Below are positions 32,040 through 42,071 of a stretch of DNA of 64,000 bases, in pieces. The position numbers and the translations under genes are program-made. The notes beneath the pieces are model-generated. The model did not search any database. It saw only the letters and a program-made list of their open reading frames with translations, and was not told the DNA's origin. The stretch spans positions 34,613,527 to 34,677,526 of the forward strand of contig CM039464.1 in assembly GCA_022414725.1 (NCBI GenBank), given 5' to 3'. This DNA comes from Microglena sp. YARC (taxonomy: Eukaryota; Chlorophyta; Chlorophyceae; Chlamydomonadales; Chlamydomonadaceae). Numbering within the stretch: position 1 is the first letter of the stretch; each line of letters starts with the position of its first letter.

Positions 32040-32267
32040 TGTTAATGTAAGATTGTTACAACGGCATAGGCTCGATAGAGGAGAAGATGCTATTAAGCGC
32101 AACAGGCGCAATCATATAGAATAGAGATGTGTACTGCAGGGTACTGCAGTCAAGTGCAGGCCACAGCTAGCCTGAGGCCTGGCGGCAGGCAACACGGTAC
32201 CAGGAGGGAAAGGTGCCGGTGTGCATTATGCCGACTCAGAGACTGATATATAAATCAGTCAATAACA
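32040..32267 (-). repeat. gag-pro element, 5' LTR
   Basis: 228 bp with TG...CA ends on the minus strand. It contains the promoter region in element orientation. Confidence 0.9.
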
Positions 32268-33429
32268 CTACGAGCATCTTAATACCGTATGCAGCGATAA
32301 TGCCCTGGAAAGGAAAAAAGCACAAGTCAACCCAACACAACCATCTTGCAGAAAAGAACCGTAGTGTCGAGGATGACAACCACAGACACCCCATGAAGTA
32401 AAGGGGGAGTCCAGCCGAAAAACAGAGAGGCCAGAAACCAACCTAGCAAGGCTCAGCAAGCAGACACACATGACAGGGGAAGAGAATCCACCACACAGAG
32501 CAGAACTGTTGTCTAGAAGCAACCGATAGGTGCTTCAGCCAACACAAAGCCCTGCCCGTAAACCAGAAGCCACAAGCAAGAGCTATTACTAGAGAAACGA
32601 AACCAACCCATCCGCGAGAGAGGAAATAGTTACATACTCAGCAAAAATCAATGCCGAGACTGAACAGCGCCGGGGCAGCTGGACAGTTTTATAACAGTGA
32701 GGGTTTGGGCAACATACTTACATACCCCTCAGAACCTGGTCCAGAAGGTGACCTCCAAAAAAGCGTACGAAAGAGCAAAATAAGACCAACCCATCCGAGA
32801 GAGAGAGAGGGTTCGTTATATAAACTCAGCAAATCACTGCCGAGACTGGACAGCAGCACAGCCTGCCGACCATCCAATTTTATAACACGGAAGCACGAGG
32901 GTTTTGAAGGCACCCCCACAAACCTGAAAAAACTAACTAGGTCAAGTCCCAAAAAAGGAAACAAACTAGAGGCGTAAAGGAGAGCGGAAAGGGAGGGATG
33001 CAAAAGTAAGCAATCCAGAACACCAAGCCCACCAACCACAAGAGAGGAAGACCAAACTAAAAGAACTAAATACCATCCAAGGGCATGCGCTATGAGCACC
33101 TTAATATGCAGCGATAATGCCCTCAAAGGAAGAAAGCACAAGACAACCCGACACAACCAACTTGCTGAAGAGGACCGGAGTGTCAAGGATGAGAACCATA
33201 GACACCCCATGAAAGAAAGGGGGAGGCCAGCCGAAAACAGAGAGGCTAGAAACCAACCTAGCAAGACTCAGAAGGCAAGCACACATGTCAGGGGCAAGAG
33301 AATCCACCACACTTGGTAGACCTGCCCTGCCCGTACACCAGAAGCCACAAACTAGAGCTATTACTAGAGAAACGAAACCAACAATCTAAGCACAGCCAGC
33401 GAGAAAGGGAGGCGAAAAGGAGAAGGGAG

Positions 33430-33500
33430 GGGTCAGGGTTTAGGGTTAGGGTCCAGGGTGGAAACTTGTAACCCTAACCCCCAAACCCAAACCCGAAAAC
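33430..33500. repeat. Inverted telomere-like tract in R1
   Basis: AGGGTTTAGGGTTAGGGT is followed within 25 bp by AACCCTAACCCCCAAACCC, so the telomere-like motifs face each other and can form a hairpin. The same tract is at about 35912-35982 in the next R1 copy. Confidence 0.8.
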
Positions 33501-34006
33501 TGCGGGCATGAAGGGCCAAACCAAAGAACTATACAAGAGGGTGTCCTGTGACGTACGGCACCCGAGAGCGAACTAATGCTTGGCACCCAAGAAAGAGGAG
33601 CTGAAAAGAGGAGCGTAAAGAGGCAAGCAAGCAGGCGCGTGCATTGAAAGACTAGCAAAAAGGTATCAGCTAATCGTAAGACCACTCTCCTGGCAAAGTC
33701 AGTTGGCTACCTAACATCCGCGCGAGAGAGAGGGTTCGTTATATAAACTCAGCAAATCACTGCCGAGACTGGACAGCAGCACAGCCTGCCGACCATCCAA
33801 TTTTATAACACGGAAGCACGAGGGTTTTGAAGGCACCCCCACAAACCTGAAAAAACTAACTAGGTCAAGTCCCAAAAAAGGAAACAAACTAGAGGCGCAA
33901 AGGAGAGCGGAAAGGGGAGGGTGCAAAAGTAAGCAATCCAGAACACTAAGCCCACCAACCACAAGAGAGGAAGGCCAAACTAAAAGAACTAAATACCACC
34001 CAAGGG

Positions 34007-35557
34007 CAGGGTACTTCAAAGCGCGCGCTTTTGCGCTTTTGAGCGCTGACTTTTTGACACCCTTGCGCGCTATAGCGCAGATTTTTGCAACCCCTGTGCG
34101 CTTAGCGCGCTGTCTTTTTGAACACCAGTGCGCTTTCCTCTTTTCAGTCTCTCACAGAAAGCGCTGAAACCGCAGTCCCCCTGTGCGCTTTCTCAATTTT
34201 TGAATGACAGTCACTGACTCATTGAGTGACTGACTGAGTGACTCAAGGGGTGGGATTCAAATAGTGTGACAGGCAGCCATCCTGACTAGGTAGCACTGTA
34301 GCAGCACGCGGCGAGCCGTCGACCGTGCAATTTGAACGCTAACGGAAACAACCGTATTCTGGACTCTTAAATAAAACACCCGGCAGAGTGCGGTTACGTC
34401 AAAATCCTATCTCTGGGCTTATTCAACGCTTCCGTTCCTCGCCCCTGCTCATCTGCTGCTCATCTGTTGCCATTTCGTCACAGCTAACTGCTCAAGTCTG
34501 ATAGGCTCCTTCTAACCCACCACACGTAAATTCGATTGCGTCTGAATCGACGAGTCGAGTGCTCTTTCAGCTTGTTGAGTTGTGATCTGCCGAATTCCTG
34601 GAAACGCGCTGACATCAAGTGTCTAAACTTTTCCTGTCCCCCTTTTGCAGTCCTTGTCCTCGACTCCTCGTCGCCCAGTCGCCAAGTCGGAGTCCTCGCT
34701 CCTCACTCCTCCTTCGCCACCTCCTTTTCACTCTCCTCCTCCTGCTCCTCCTCTCTCTCCTCCTTTCCGCCTCCTCCTTCCTGCTCTACTCGCCTGTCGC
34801 CTCTGCTGCTCGCCTCTGCTCGCCTCTGCTGCTCTCCTAGTCACCCCTACCGCTCTCCTAGTCACCCCTACCGCTCTCCTAGTCGCCCCTACTGCTGCGA
34901 TGGGCAAGCAGGATAACCCGACGAAGAAGGCTAAGACCGCTGGGGTCCCGACAGCGAAGACCAAGAACTACTGGGCCACGAGTATGTTCGATTACTTGGG
35001 TACATAATTTGATCGAGCTGTATTTGTGTGTGTTTGCTTATCGAGTTGCGACATATGTCCTGGAATCTGCTGGATGCCATCATATCTTCTTGGCTAAATC
35101 AAGTCCTTCCACTTTGTGCAGCCGGATCCGTTGCCGTTTCTGCGTTCCCGACGAAGCGGAAGGGAACCATTGCGGCTGCACTGGGTGCTTCAACCGGTCC
35201 TTCGGCCTTGCGGTGTTCTGTCCCACGAGACACTCCCACTCCATCCGTGCATGCTTCAGCCGGTCCTTCAATTTGTAACAGGTTTCCACCTCCAATTTGT
35301 AACAGGTTTCCACCTCCCCCCCCCCACACACACACCCATAAGAGTCTCTCTGGCACCCCACCAGTTCATCAGCACAGGAAAAGCGCTGGAAAAAAAACGG
35401 TTGCGCGCTTAAAGCGCAGTTTTTTCTTTTTGTGAATCGCTTTTTTTGTAGGCTTTTGGAAAGCGCTGCGTTTTTTTTGCCTCTGCGCTTATAGCGCAGA
35501 TGTCTTTTTCTCCAGTGCGCTTTAGCGCTGGCCAAATTGGCCAATTGAAGTACCCTG
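34007..35557 (+). mobile_element. 1.55-kb hAT-like element (CAGGGTACT family) with gene-like interior
   Basis: Starts CAGGGTACTTCAAAGCGCGC and ends GGCCAATTGAAGTACCCTG, with a perfect 8-bp target duplication CCCAAGGG (33999-34006 and 35558-35565). It is inserted in an R1 copy whose intact site reads CCAAGGGCATGCGC. Subterminal parts are GCGC-rich and inverted, as in the short MITEs of the family. The interior holds a C/T-rich leader and a possible two-exon reading frame (next entry). No recognisable hAT catalytic domain or dimerisation motif is seen. Confidence 0.9.
34900..35005 (+). CDS. Short ORF inside the hAT-like element, possible first exon
   Basis: The ATG at 34900 follows a C/T-rich leader with a tandem CTCTCCTAGTCACCCCTACC repeat. 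It encodes about 35 residues, MGKQDNPTKKAKTAGVPTAK then TKNYWATSMFDYLGT, and stops. A donor-like GG|GTACAT lies at its end. A good acceptor, TTTGTGCAG, at about 35112-35120 precedes a second open stretch (GSVAVSAFPTKRKGT). It may be a captured host 5' exon or the start of a lost transposase; I cannot tell which. Confidence 0.35.
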
Positions 35558-35911
35558 CCCAAGGGCATGCGCTATGAGCACCTTAATATGCAGCGATAAT
35601 GCCCTCAAAGGAAGAAAGCACAAGACAGCCCGACACAACCAACTTGCTGAAGAGGACCGGAGTGTCAAGGATGAGAACCATAGACACCCCATGAAAGAAA
35701 GGGGGAGGCCAGCCGAAAACAGAGAGGCTAGAAACCAACCTAGCAAGACTCAGAAGGCAAGCACACATGTCAGGGGCAAGAGAATACACCACACTTAGTA
35801 AACCTGCCCTGCCCGAACACCAGAAGCCACAAACTAGAGCTATTACTAGAGAAACGAAACCAACAATCTAAGCACAGCCAGCGAGAAAGGGAGGCGAAAA
35901 GGAGAAGGGAG

Positions 35912-35982
35912 GGGTCAGGGTTTAGGGTTAGGGTCCAGGGTGGAAACTTGTAACCCTAACCCCCAAACCCAAACCCGAAAAC
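35912..35982. repeat. Inverted telomere-like tract in R1, second copy
   Basis: Same arrangement as at 33430: TTTAGGGTTAGGG facing AACCCTAACCCCC. Confidence 0.8.
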
Positions 35983-36744
35983 TGCGGGCATGAAGGGCCA
36001 AACCAAAGAACTATACAAAAGGGTGTCCTGTGACGTACGGCACCCGAGAGCGAACTAATGCTTGGCACCCAAGAAAGAGGAGCTGAAAAGAGGAGCGTAA
36101 AGAGACAAGCAAGCAGGCGCGTGTAAAGAAAGACTAGCAAAAAGGTATCAGCTAATCGTAAGACCACTCTTCTGGCAAAATCAGTTGGCTACCTAACCGG
36201 TGCATGTGAGAAGGGGAGGGTACCAGTGGAACCATGGGGAGAACAGGATTGAAGAGCGTAGATGGTGAAGGGGGGAGGGGGGGGAGGAGAAAGGGGAGGA
36301 TCGTGGATGAGGGAAGCATCTTTAGGGAAGATTACAAGGGGCTTCAGGCGGAAAAGTTTGAGGGGGGGAACATCAGCGACAGAGGGTTCATTACATAAAC
36401 TCAGCAAATCACTGCCGAGATTGGACAGCAGCACAGCCTGCCGACCATCCAATTTTATAACACGAGAGCATGAGGGTTTTGAAGGCACCCCCACAAACCG
36501 AAAAACAAACTAGGTCAAGTCCAAAAAAAGGAAACAAACTAGTGGCGGATAGAAGAGCGGAAAGGGGAGCGTGAAGGGGAGGGATGCTAAGGCAGGCAAT
36601 CCAGAGCACCAAGCCCAACAAACACAAACATCCGCGAGAGAGAGAGAGAGGGTTCGTTACATAAACTCAGCAAATCATCCGCGTCCGCTTTTCTGTTTGA
36701 TTTTGCATTTTTATATTAGTCTTGTAGAATTTGTCAGGAATATC

Positions 36745-36828
36745 GTCTGCTTAATTCAGTGGTTAGACTGTCTGCTTTACTATAAGCATAATCGCAGAAA
36801 GTCGGGGGTTCGATCCCCTCAGCGGACA
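36745..36828 (+). tRNA. tRNA-Val(UAC) with an intron of about 11 nt
   Basis: The acceptor GTCTGCT pairs with AGCGGAC over all seven positions (one G-T), discriminator A. D arm ATTC...GACT has one mismatch, with the A-box-like AGTGGTTAGACTG. Anticodon stem TCTGC/GCAGA pairs perfectly. The 18-nt loop TTTACTATAAGCATAATC holds a normal 7-nt loop with anticodon TAC plus an intron of about 11 nt. The T arm is GGGGG TTCGATC CCCTC. The stem and loop closely follow eukaryotic tRNA-Val(UAC) (GTCTGCTTTAC). The intron follows the anticodon, its usual place. It lies 60 bp beyond the last R1 fragment. Confidence 0.82.
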
Positions 36829-36893
36829 ACATTATTCCGCTGTACATTGTATATTCGTAGTCGCGGATCTCGGAAGGCCCGCCATTTGTATCG

Positions 36894-37313
36894 ATGGAGG
36901 CTCGCACTGTGGAACCGATGGTGGCGCGCACGCATGAGAACCACGACCATCAGCAGCGGAATGTTGAATGTCCTACTAAATGCTACGTGGGTGATTTTGG
37001 GTGTTTGAGGGGTGATACGTACGAGCCCACTTTATGGACACGACGGAACTTACGTGACTGCCGCGAGCTCCATAGAGCACAGATCGCGTTAGGGAAGACC
37101 AATCGCCCTCAATTTTGCCACCCATCACATTGCCAGTCAAATGGTCAGAAACTGCCCAACAGTCCGACCGCTGCGGTTAGGTACGCCAGCCTGGAAGGAC
37201 TGGGAAATGGCCTGGACATGGAGCTGCCGTTCGGCATGGAGAACAAAAAAATGCCGGGCAGTCGAACGCCCGGAAACGAAGTGTTTGTCGGCCCCCACAG
37301 ATTCAGTTCCTGA
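36894..37313 (+). CDS. 140-residue ORF, unrecognised
   Basis: An open frame from ATG (MEARTVEPMVARTHENHDHQ) to TGA at 37311-37313, in sequence free of obvious tandem repeats just downstream of the tRNA. The second half includes GLGNGLDMELPFGMENKKMP. No domain is recognised and no splice evidence was assessed. It could be a gene, an exon or chance. From 37314 to 37980 I see unique sequence with no supported gene. Confidence 0.3.
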   Translation: MEARTVEPMVARTHENHDHQQRNVECPTKCYVGDFGCLRGDTYEPTLWTRRNLRDCRELHRAQIALGKTNRPQFCHPSHCQSNGQKLPNSPTAAVRYASLEGLGNGLDMELPFGMENKKMPGSRTPGNEVFVGPHRFSS

Positions 37314-37984
37314 GGCACACAGCCCTCCCATGCTTTCTATCATCGCATCACCTGCCCTATTCCCCCACTCCGCCCTCCTGTTCTACCTTCCGCCCCCCGC
37401 CCCGTAACCCCCTTCCCCCGGTGTGGTCCGAGGACCCCCTTTGGACTGCTTCATTAATTCACGCCGACTTGGCAGACTACTTTTGTTTCTTTTCAACCAG
37501 TCGAAGACTGACGATATAGCTGTCGACTGATCACGTCCTGCCGCGTTCTTTCTGCCGCCGAGTGCAGGCAGGTATCTGGGATGTTGCACTGTCCTCAACT
37601 TCTTCTTGGACTCAGGGACCTGCGCCCTCTGCCTCAGTCCAACGGAACTGCCCATGCCTTAGAACCTCGTCATGCCTTCCCATAAGATGACCAAGAACCG
37701 TGCTTCCAGTGGAATGGTGACCTGCAACCTTGCTATGTCTTCTCTTGTTATTGACCGAGTTCCATGCCTTCTCTTGAGTGACTATAGAGCGCGTAGGCCT
37801 CACTGCCTGCAGTGCCTTCAGCAGTGCCGTTGGCCAGCTACGGCCACGCGCCCTGCCGGCAGTACCGGTTACAGTACTGCCGTTCCCTTCTTCTGTCCTG
37901 TCCGTCCTCCAGGATGCATTCTATTGTAATCTATCGATCCTTCATGTGTCCCAACTCCGGAAAGTAAAATCTCTTGTGCACCGC

Positions 37985-38180
37985 GAACAGGCACATAGGC
38001 ACACAATCATAATCACACGCACAAGCACACACATACACATACGCCCTCTCAATCACCTTCACATCCACACAAACACCAATGCAGATACACACGCGCACAA
38101 GCAAACACAAACAATCGCCTGCCACACGCGGACACAAACAAGCACCTACCACAAACACATGCACACACCTAATGTACAAC
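37985..38180. repeat. CACACA/ACAAAC-rich low-complexity stretch
   Basis: A plus-strand A/C-rich run of short ACACAC and AACACA motifs. No gene is seen. Confidence 0.7.
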
Positions 38181-39124
38181 TAACACTCACCTAAGGGGTA
38201 GGTCACACTGCTCTTGCTTTTTGTCGATTTAGCTTTTGCTTTTGGTCCGATTTTGGTCCGATTTTGGCCCGATTTTGGTGGGGACCAAAAGCGACCAAAA
38301 CCAGACCAAAAGCGGTCCAAAAGCTAAATCGAAAGCAAAATCTGGTCTTTGAGACAATTTATTGATCCGATTTTGCTTTCGATTTTGCTTTTGGTCAGGT
38401 AAATTAAATACAGTAGTATAGCTGATTGTTTTCAAGTCTAAAAGCTGTAATGTTTTTGAACTGATAACAATTTTTTGACAGCCCCCAAAGTGCCGATGCC
38501 TTCAAAAAATGTCCGCTGTCAAAAAAGCGCACTTGCCTTTGAAAAAGTGCGCTCGCACCAGTTTTTTTAATTGGTGCGCTTTTATTTTTTTTTTGCATGA
38601 CCTGCATGACCTGCATGACCTGCAAGGTGCTGGGACCTGGAGGACCTGCAGGGAGCTGGGAGCAGGGAGCAGGGAGCTAGGAGCTGCCCGCAGCAGGGAC
38701 GGAGCTACAGGGAGCTGCAAGTAGGGAGACTGGATAGTGGAAACAATGCAGATTTGGGAACCTCTGTTACAACCTCGGTTTAAATTATATGACCAAGTCG
38801 TCAATTAATAATAATAAGAAAAGAAATCCAAGTTGCTTGCTAGAGGGATGTAGCCAAGTTCAATTGGGGAATAATGTAACAATTCGCTTGCTGGGAACAT
38901 CTAATGAAGTACCAAGTAGGAATGATGTACCACTTTAAATCCAACCTCTCAAATCTTGCTACATAGGAAATACGACGAATCCTGAATCCATGTTACCAAG
39001 TGGCAATCTCTCTCGTGGGTACCGCACGAGTAATGTGCCAAGGACATGCAACAAAAAATCAGTATAGCCATCTAGCTAGGGGGGTTCTGGCTCATGTTTG
39101 GCATGAATGGACCACCCATCATCC

Positions 39125-39173
39125 CAGGCGTACCCCCAGACGTATCCTATGGGGACGTCTGGGGGTACGCCTG
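39125..39173. repeat. Perfect 19-bp hairpin
   Basis: CAGGCGTACCCCCAGACGT at 39125-39143 faces ACGTCTGGGGGTACGCCTG at 39155-39173 across an 11-nt loop. It lies within the element just upstream of the surviving transposase sequence and may be a rearranged piece or a later small insertion. Confidence 0.85.
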
Positions 39174-39195
39174 TGTGGCACCACCCATCATCCCT

Positions 39196-39788
39196 GCCCC
39201 ATTGTGTGGGGTGGACATCGTAGGACGTAGGCCTGAGGAGGACGTAGGCCTGAGAATCCAGGAGTACTTGGCAATGCCCCAAGGGTCACAACCTCGACAT
39301 ATTGATGGGATGGAAGTAATGCCGTATTTAGTTGGCGATGGTGCCTTTAAGTTGACAGAGCACCTCATGAAGTGTTATGAGATGGGCACCCCTACACCTG
39401 CCCAGTTCAACTTCAACAATGCTTTGATGAGAACAAGGCGGGTTGTTGAGTGTGCATTCGGTAGACTGAAGGGTAGGGTCGATTTAGGCTACTGTACAGT
39501 ACACGTCTTCGAGACCCTGTCACTGCGGTCAAGGTTTCTCGGATATGCTGTGCCTTGCACAACTTCTTGGAGCGCAGGCATCCTTATCCTCAAGAAATGC
39601 AGATGGAACCTGTTGTTCCCTCTGATATCAACACAGTCAATTGGGAACCTGGTACCATGGGTGCATCTGGTCACAAGAGTAACTTGCTGGCTTCCTACAT
39701 GGAGAGGGTGCTCGGGGTTGAGCCCGTAACCTACACACACGCACAGTTGGGAAACCTTTTTCATGGCCCACTCGGATTTGAGGGGTAG
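39196..39788 (+). pseudogene. PIF/Harbinger (HARBI1-like) transposase, C-terminal part, frame-shifted
   Basis: Frame 1 gives MPYLVGDGAFKLTEHLMKCY followed by NNALMRTRRVVECAFGRLKG. These are the second catalytic Asp context (VGDGAF) and the Glu context (RRVVExAFGRLKG) of the Harbinger DDE domain. After about 39505 the family pattern continues two frames over, VSRICCALHNFLERRHPYPQ, to a stop at 39788, so one base has been lost or gained near 39505-39515. The N-terminal half, with the first Asp, is not recognisable and is partly replaced by the hairpin. It would have cut at the terminal repeats in the nucleus; this copy cannot encode an intact enzyme. Confidence 0.82.
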
Positions 39789-40570
39789 CAGGCACCATCC
39801 TCGTTCTGACCTAGAAATTTACCTAGAAACCTAGGCTGCCCAGTTAGTCAGTGCCAGTCCAGGGGTCAGCCTATGACATGTCTAGGTCAGTGTGTGACAG
39901 TCCAGGGGTAATCCAAATAGGCTGACAGACTTGCCCAACCGTGACAAGAAGTGCTGAAAGAAAAAGCGTTGAAAAAGCTGCGTAGGCAGTTGCTTGACAG
40001 CACACACCTAATGATCATGTGCAAGCCCAATAGGCTGAAGAGACATCCCCAATAGCGAGAGAGAGTTGGATGATTTCGTATTTTGTATACAATTTATGTA
40101 ACATGTTCCTTCTCATTTGCAGCTATTTGGGCCATATCTCAACACAATATCAGCTTGCGACTGTGCCGCACCCTCTGAAAATTTTGAAGACTAGAAGCAA
40201 CAATAATTAAGAATTGGATAAAAAAAAGGTATGAGTGAAACAACGAAGACACGGAAAAGATAACAACAGAAAACAATATAAAGTTCCAGAAAAAAATCCG
40301 GACCAAAAGCAAAATCGAGGCAAATACCCCCCCCCCCCCCCCCCCCCCCCCCGATTTTGCTTTTGCTCGATTTAGCTTTTGCTTTTGGTCCGATTTTGGT
40401 CCTGACCAAAATCGATTCTGGTCAATGTTGTAGTGTGACCACTAAGATTTTGGTGATAGGCAAAATCGACCCAAATCGGACCAAAATCGGACCAAAATCG
40501 TCCGGACCAAGAGCAGTGTGACCTATCCCTAAAACCACAAACCTACGCAGCTGCTCATTCATCCATCACC

Positions 40571-41146
40571 ATGGGTTGTGCTGCCTCGGCCTGTAGCCCT
40601 CTACCTCCAGTTGACCTGGGCCTGTCTCACTCCCAACCCATACAGCCAGCACCCCACCCACCCTCTCACACCCACATATACCCCCCCCCACCACCACCAC
40701 ACACACACACACACACACTCCACCACCACAACCCCACACGCCCCACACCCCCACACCACCCCCACACACACATAACTCCTCCCCCCCTATGTGGTACAAC
40801 TGGGACTCTATCACCATTCAATGAAGTAGCTGAGACCACATCATCCGCCCCTGAAGTATCCGAGCCCCACTTGTCAGCTACTTAAGTAGCTGAGACCACA
40901 TCATCCGCCCCTGAAGTATGCGAGCCCCACTTGCCAGCTACTAAAGTAGCTGAGACCACATCATCCGCCCCTGAAGTATCCGAGCCCCACTTGTCAGCTA
41001 CTAAAGTAGCTGAGTCCACATCATCTGCCCCTGAAGTATCCGAGCCCCACTTATCAGCTACTAAAGTAGCCGAGACCACATCCTCATCATCACCACCACC
41101 ATTAGCATCAGCAGCGGCAGCAACAGTAAAAAAAAACATACAGTAA
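40571..41146 (+). CDS. Repeat protein with acylation-type N terminus, one in-frame stop
   Basis: ATG at 40571 gives MGCAASACSPLPPVDLGLSH, an N-terminal Met-Gly-Cys as in dual myristoylated/palmitoylated proteins. It is followed by a Pro/His/Thr-rich part (CCACACAC repeat) and then about 4.5 copies of a 20-residue unit, KVAETTSSAPEVSEPHLSAT (60-bp DNA unit, about 40826-41085). A TAA at 40883-40885, where other copies have AAA, stops the first frame after 104 residues. The same frame then stays open to 41146 (...AAAATVKKNIQ). It is either a short protein ending at the TAA or a nearly intact 191-codon frame broken by one substitution. No homologue is recognised. Confidence 0.4.
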
Positions 41147-41264
41147 GAAAGCAACACTATCACCCTCACCCTCAATCCGCATCCTCCTCATCACCACCAC
41201 CACCACTTCCGCCTCCATAAGTGAATAAACATATCCAAAGGAGAGAAAACAAACAAGCTGAAAC

Positions 41265-41458
41265 CAGGGTACTACAAAGCAAGCGCGGCAGCGCGATTTC
41301 CCGTACACTTTTTGGGCCCCACTGCGTGTTTCGTGCAGTTTTTTCAACTCCCTGTGGGTGCAGCGTGAGTTTTTGCGCTATTTGCACGACAAAGCGCTGA
41401 CCAATTTGACGTTTGTGCGCTTTAAATGCTGACCCATATGACAAAATGGTGTACCGTG
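41265..41458. mobile_element. hAT-like MITE, CAGGGTACT family
   Basis: 194 bp from CAGGGTACTACAAAGC to ATGGTGTACCGTG, with a perfect 8-bp target duplication GCTGAAAC (41257-41264 and 41459-41466). The right end has one substitution relative to the consensus. Confidence 0.9.
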
Positions 41459-41884
41459 GCTGAAACGGTAAGAAACGGTAACAATGAAGGTTTCAACACA
41501 ATTAGCAAATACCAAGAAACACACACAAACTTCTAGCCAATCAACTGCAAGGGGGCGTGTTTCGATTCCTCAACTATTTTGGTGTCCTGGACCTGGGCGA
41601 CTCTCAGACTGGTGGTGCCGGTGTGGTAGGCCGTGGGTCGGCACGTCCCGCTGACCTAAGGGCGCTTACTCCCTCGTTCCGACTTCCGAGTAGGAAAGGC
41701 TCCACCACATCACATATAATATTTCAAGTCTAGGACTACAGAAGGCAGACCCACCCTTTGAGGCAAGAATCATTTTTGTTTAATTCAATCTGTTCACGAT
41801 TACACTTCCCCTAGTAAATATTGTTTTAACTGCTGACGACGGCCAGAAGCCAAATTACTGGCTGGAGCCATGTGGCCAAGTTAA

Positions 41885-42012
41885 GAGAGAGAGGATACCC
41901 GGAGGATACGTTACATAAACTCAGCATATCACAAATGAGACAGGAGAGCGACACAGCCTGTCGACCATCCAATTTATAACAGGAAGCATGAGGGTTTGAA
42001 GGCGCCCCCACG
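41885..42012 (+). repeat. R1 repeat fragment
   Basis: Contains ACGTTACATAAACTCAGC, GACCATCCAATTTATAACAG and GGCGCCCCCACGCACAAACC, matching the unit start of R1. Between 41467 and 41884 I see no supported gene. Confidence 0.75.
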
Positions 42013-42071
42013 CACAAACCACAAGTTCAAGCTAACACCATGCTACAGTGTCCAAAGTGTGTGTCATTACA

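Larger units (their letters stand above)
27577..32267 (-). mobile_element. Ty1/copia-like gag-pro LTR retrotransposon lacking integrase and reverse transcriptase
   Basis: This 4691-bp element has TG...CA LTRs of 228 bp at both ends and a perfect 5-bp target duplication CTACG (27572-27576 and 32268-32272). It reads on the minus strand: 5' LTR 32040-32267, primer site, gag (391 residues with a zinc knuckle), protease frame (511 residues), about 1.1 kb with a 128-residue frame, polypurine tract and 3' LTR. Recognisable integrase and reverse transcriptase are absent; the protease is followed by a Pro/Ser/Thr-rich repeat instead. It is therefore non-autonomous, comparable with plant TR-GAG-type elements but keeping protease. 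It is inserted in an R1 repeat whose empty version is at about 33085-33100. Confidence 0.9.
27170..36680 (+). repeat. Tandem R1 repeat, unit about 0.8-1.1 kb, carrying inserted elements
   Basis: Unit starts (GAGAGAGGATTCGTTACATA and variants, then ACTCAGCAAATCACTGCCGA) lie at about 27290, 32805, 33726, 36380 and 36640. After removing inserted elements the spacing is about 0.82, 0.92 and 1.1 kb. Shared markers include ACCATCCAATTTTATAACAC, GAAGGCACCCCCACAAACC and AAGGGCATGCGCTATGAGCA. No coding sequence is evident; the frames in it are short. Confidence 0.75.
38195..40529 (+). mobile_element. PIF/Harbinger DNA transposon with a degenerate transposase
   Basis: 2335 bp. Terminal inverted repeats are GGGGTAGGTCACACTGCTCT at the left and, in reverse complement, GGGATAGGTCACACTGCTCT at the right, with a 3-bp target duplication TAA (38192-38194 and 40530-40532). 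TAA is a TWA site, as expected for PIF/Harbinger. Subterminal regions contain opposed GATTTTGGTCC and GGACCAAAATC arrays. A poly-C run of over 20 bp lies at about 40327-40352. It encodes part of a DDE transposase (next entry). Confidence 0.88.
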
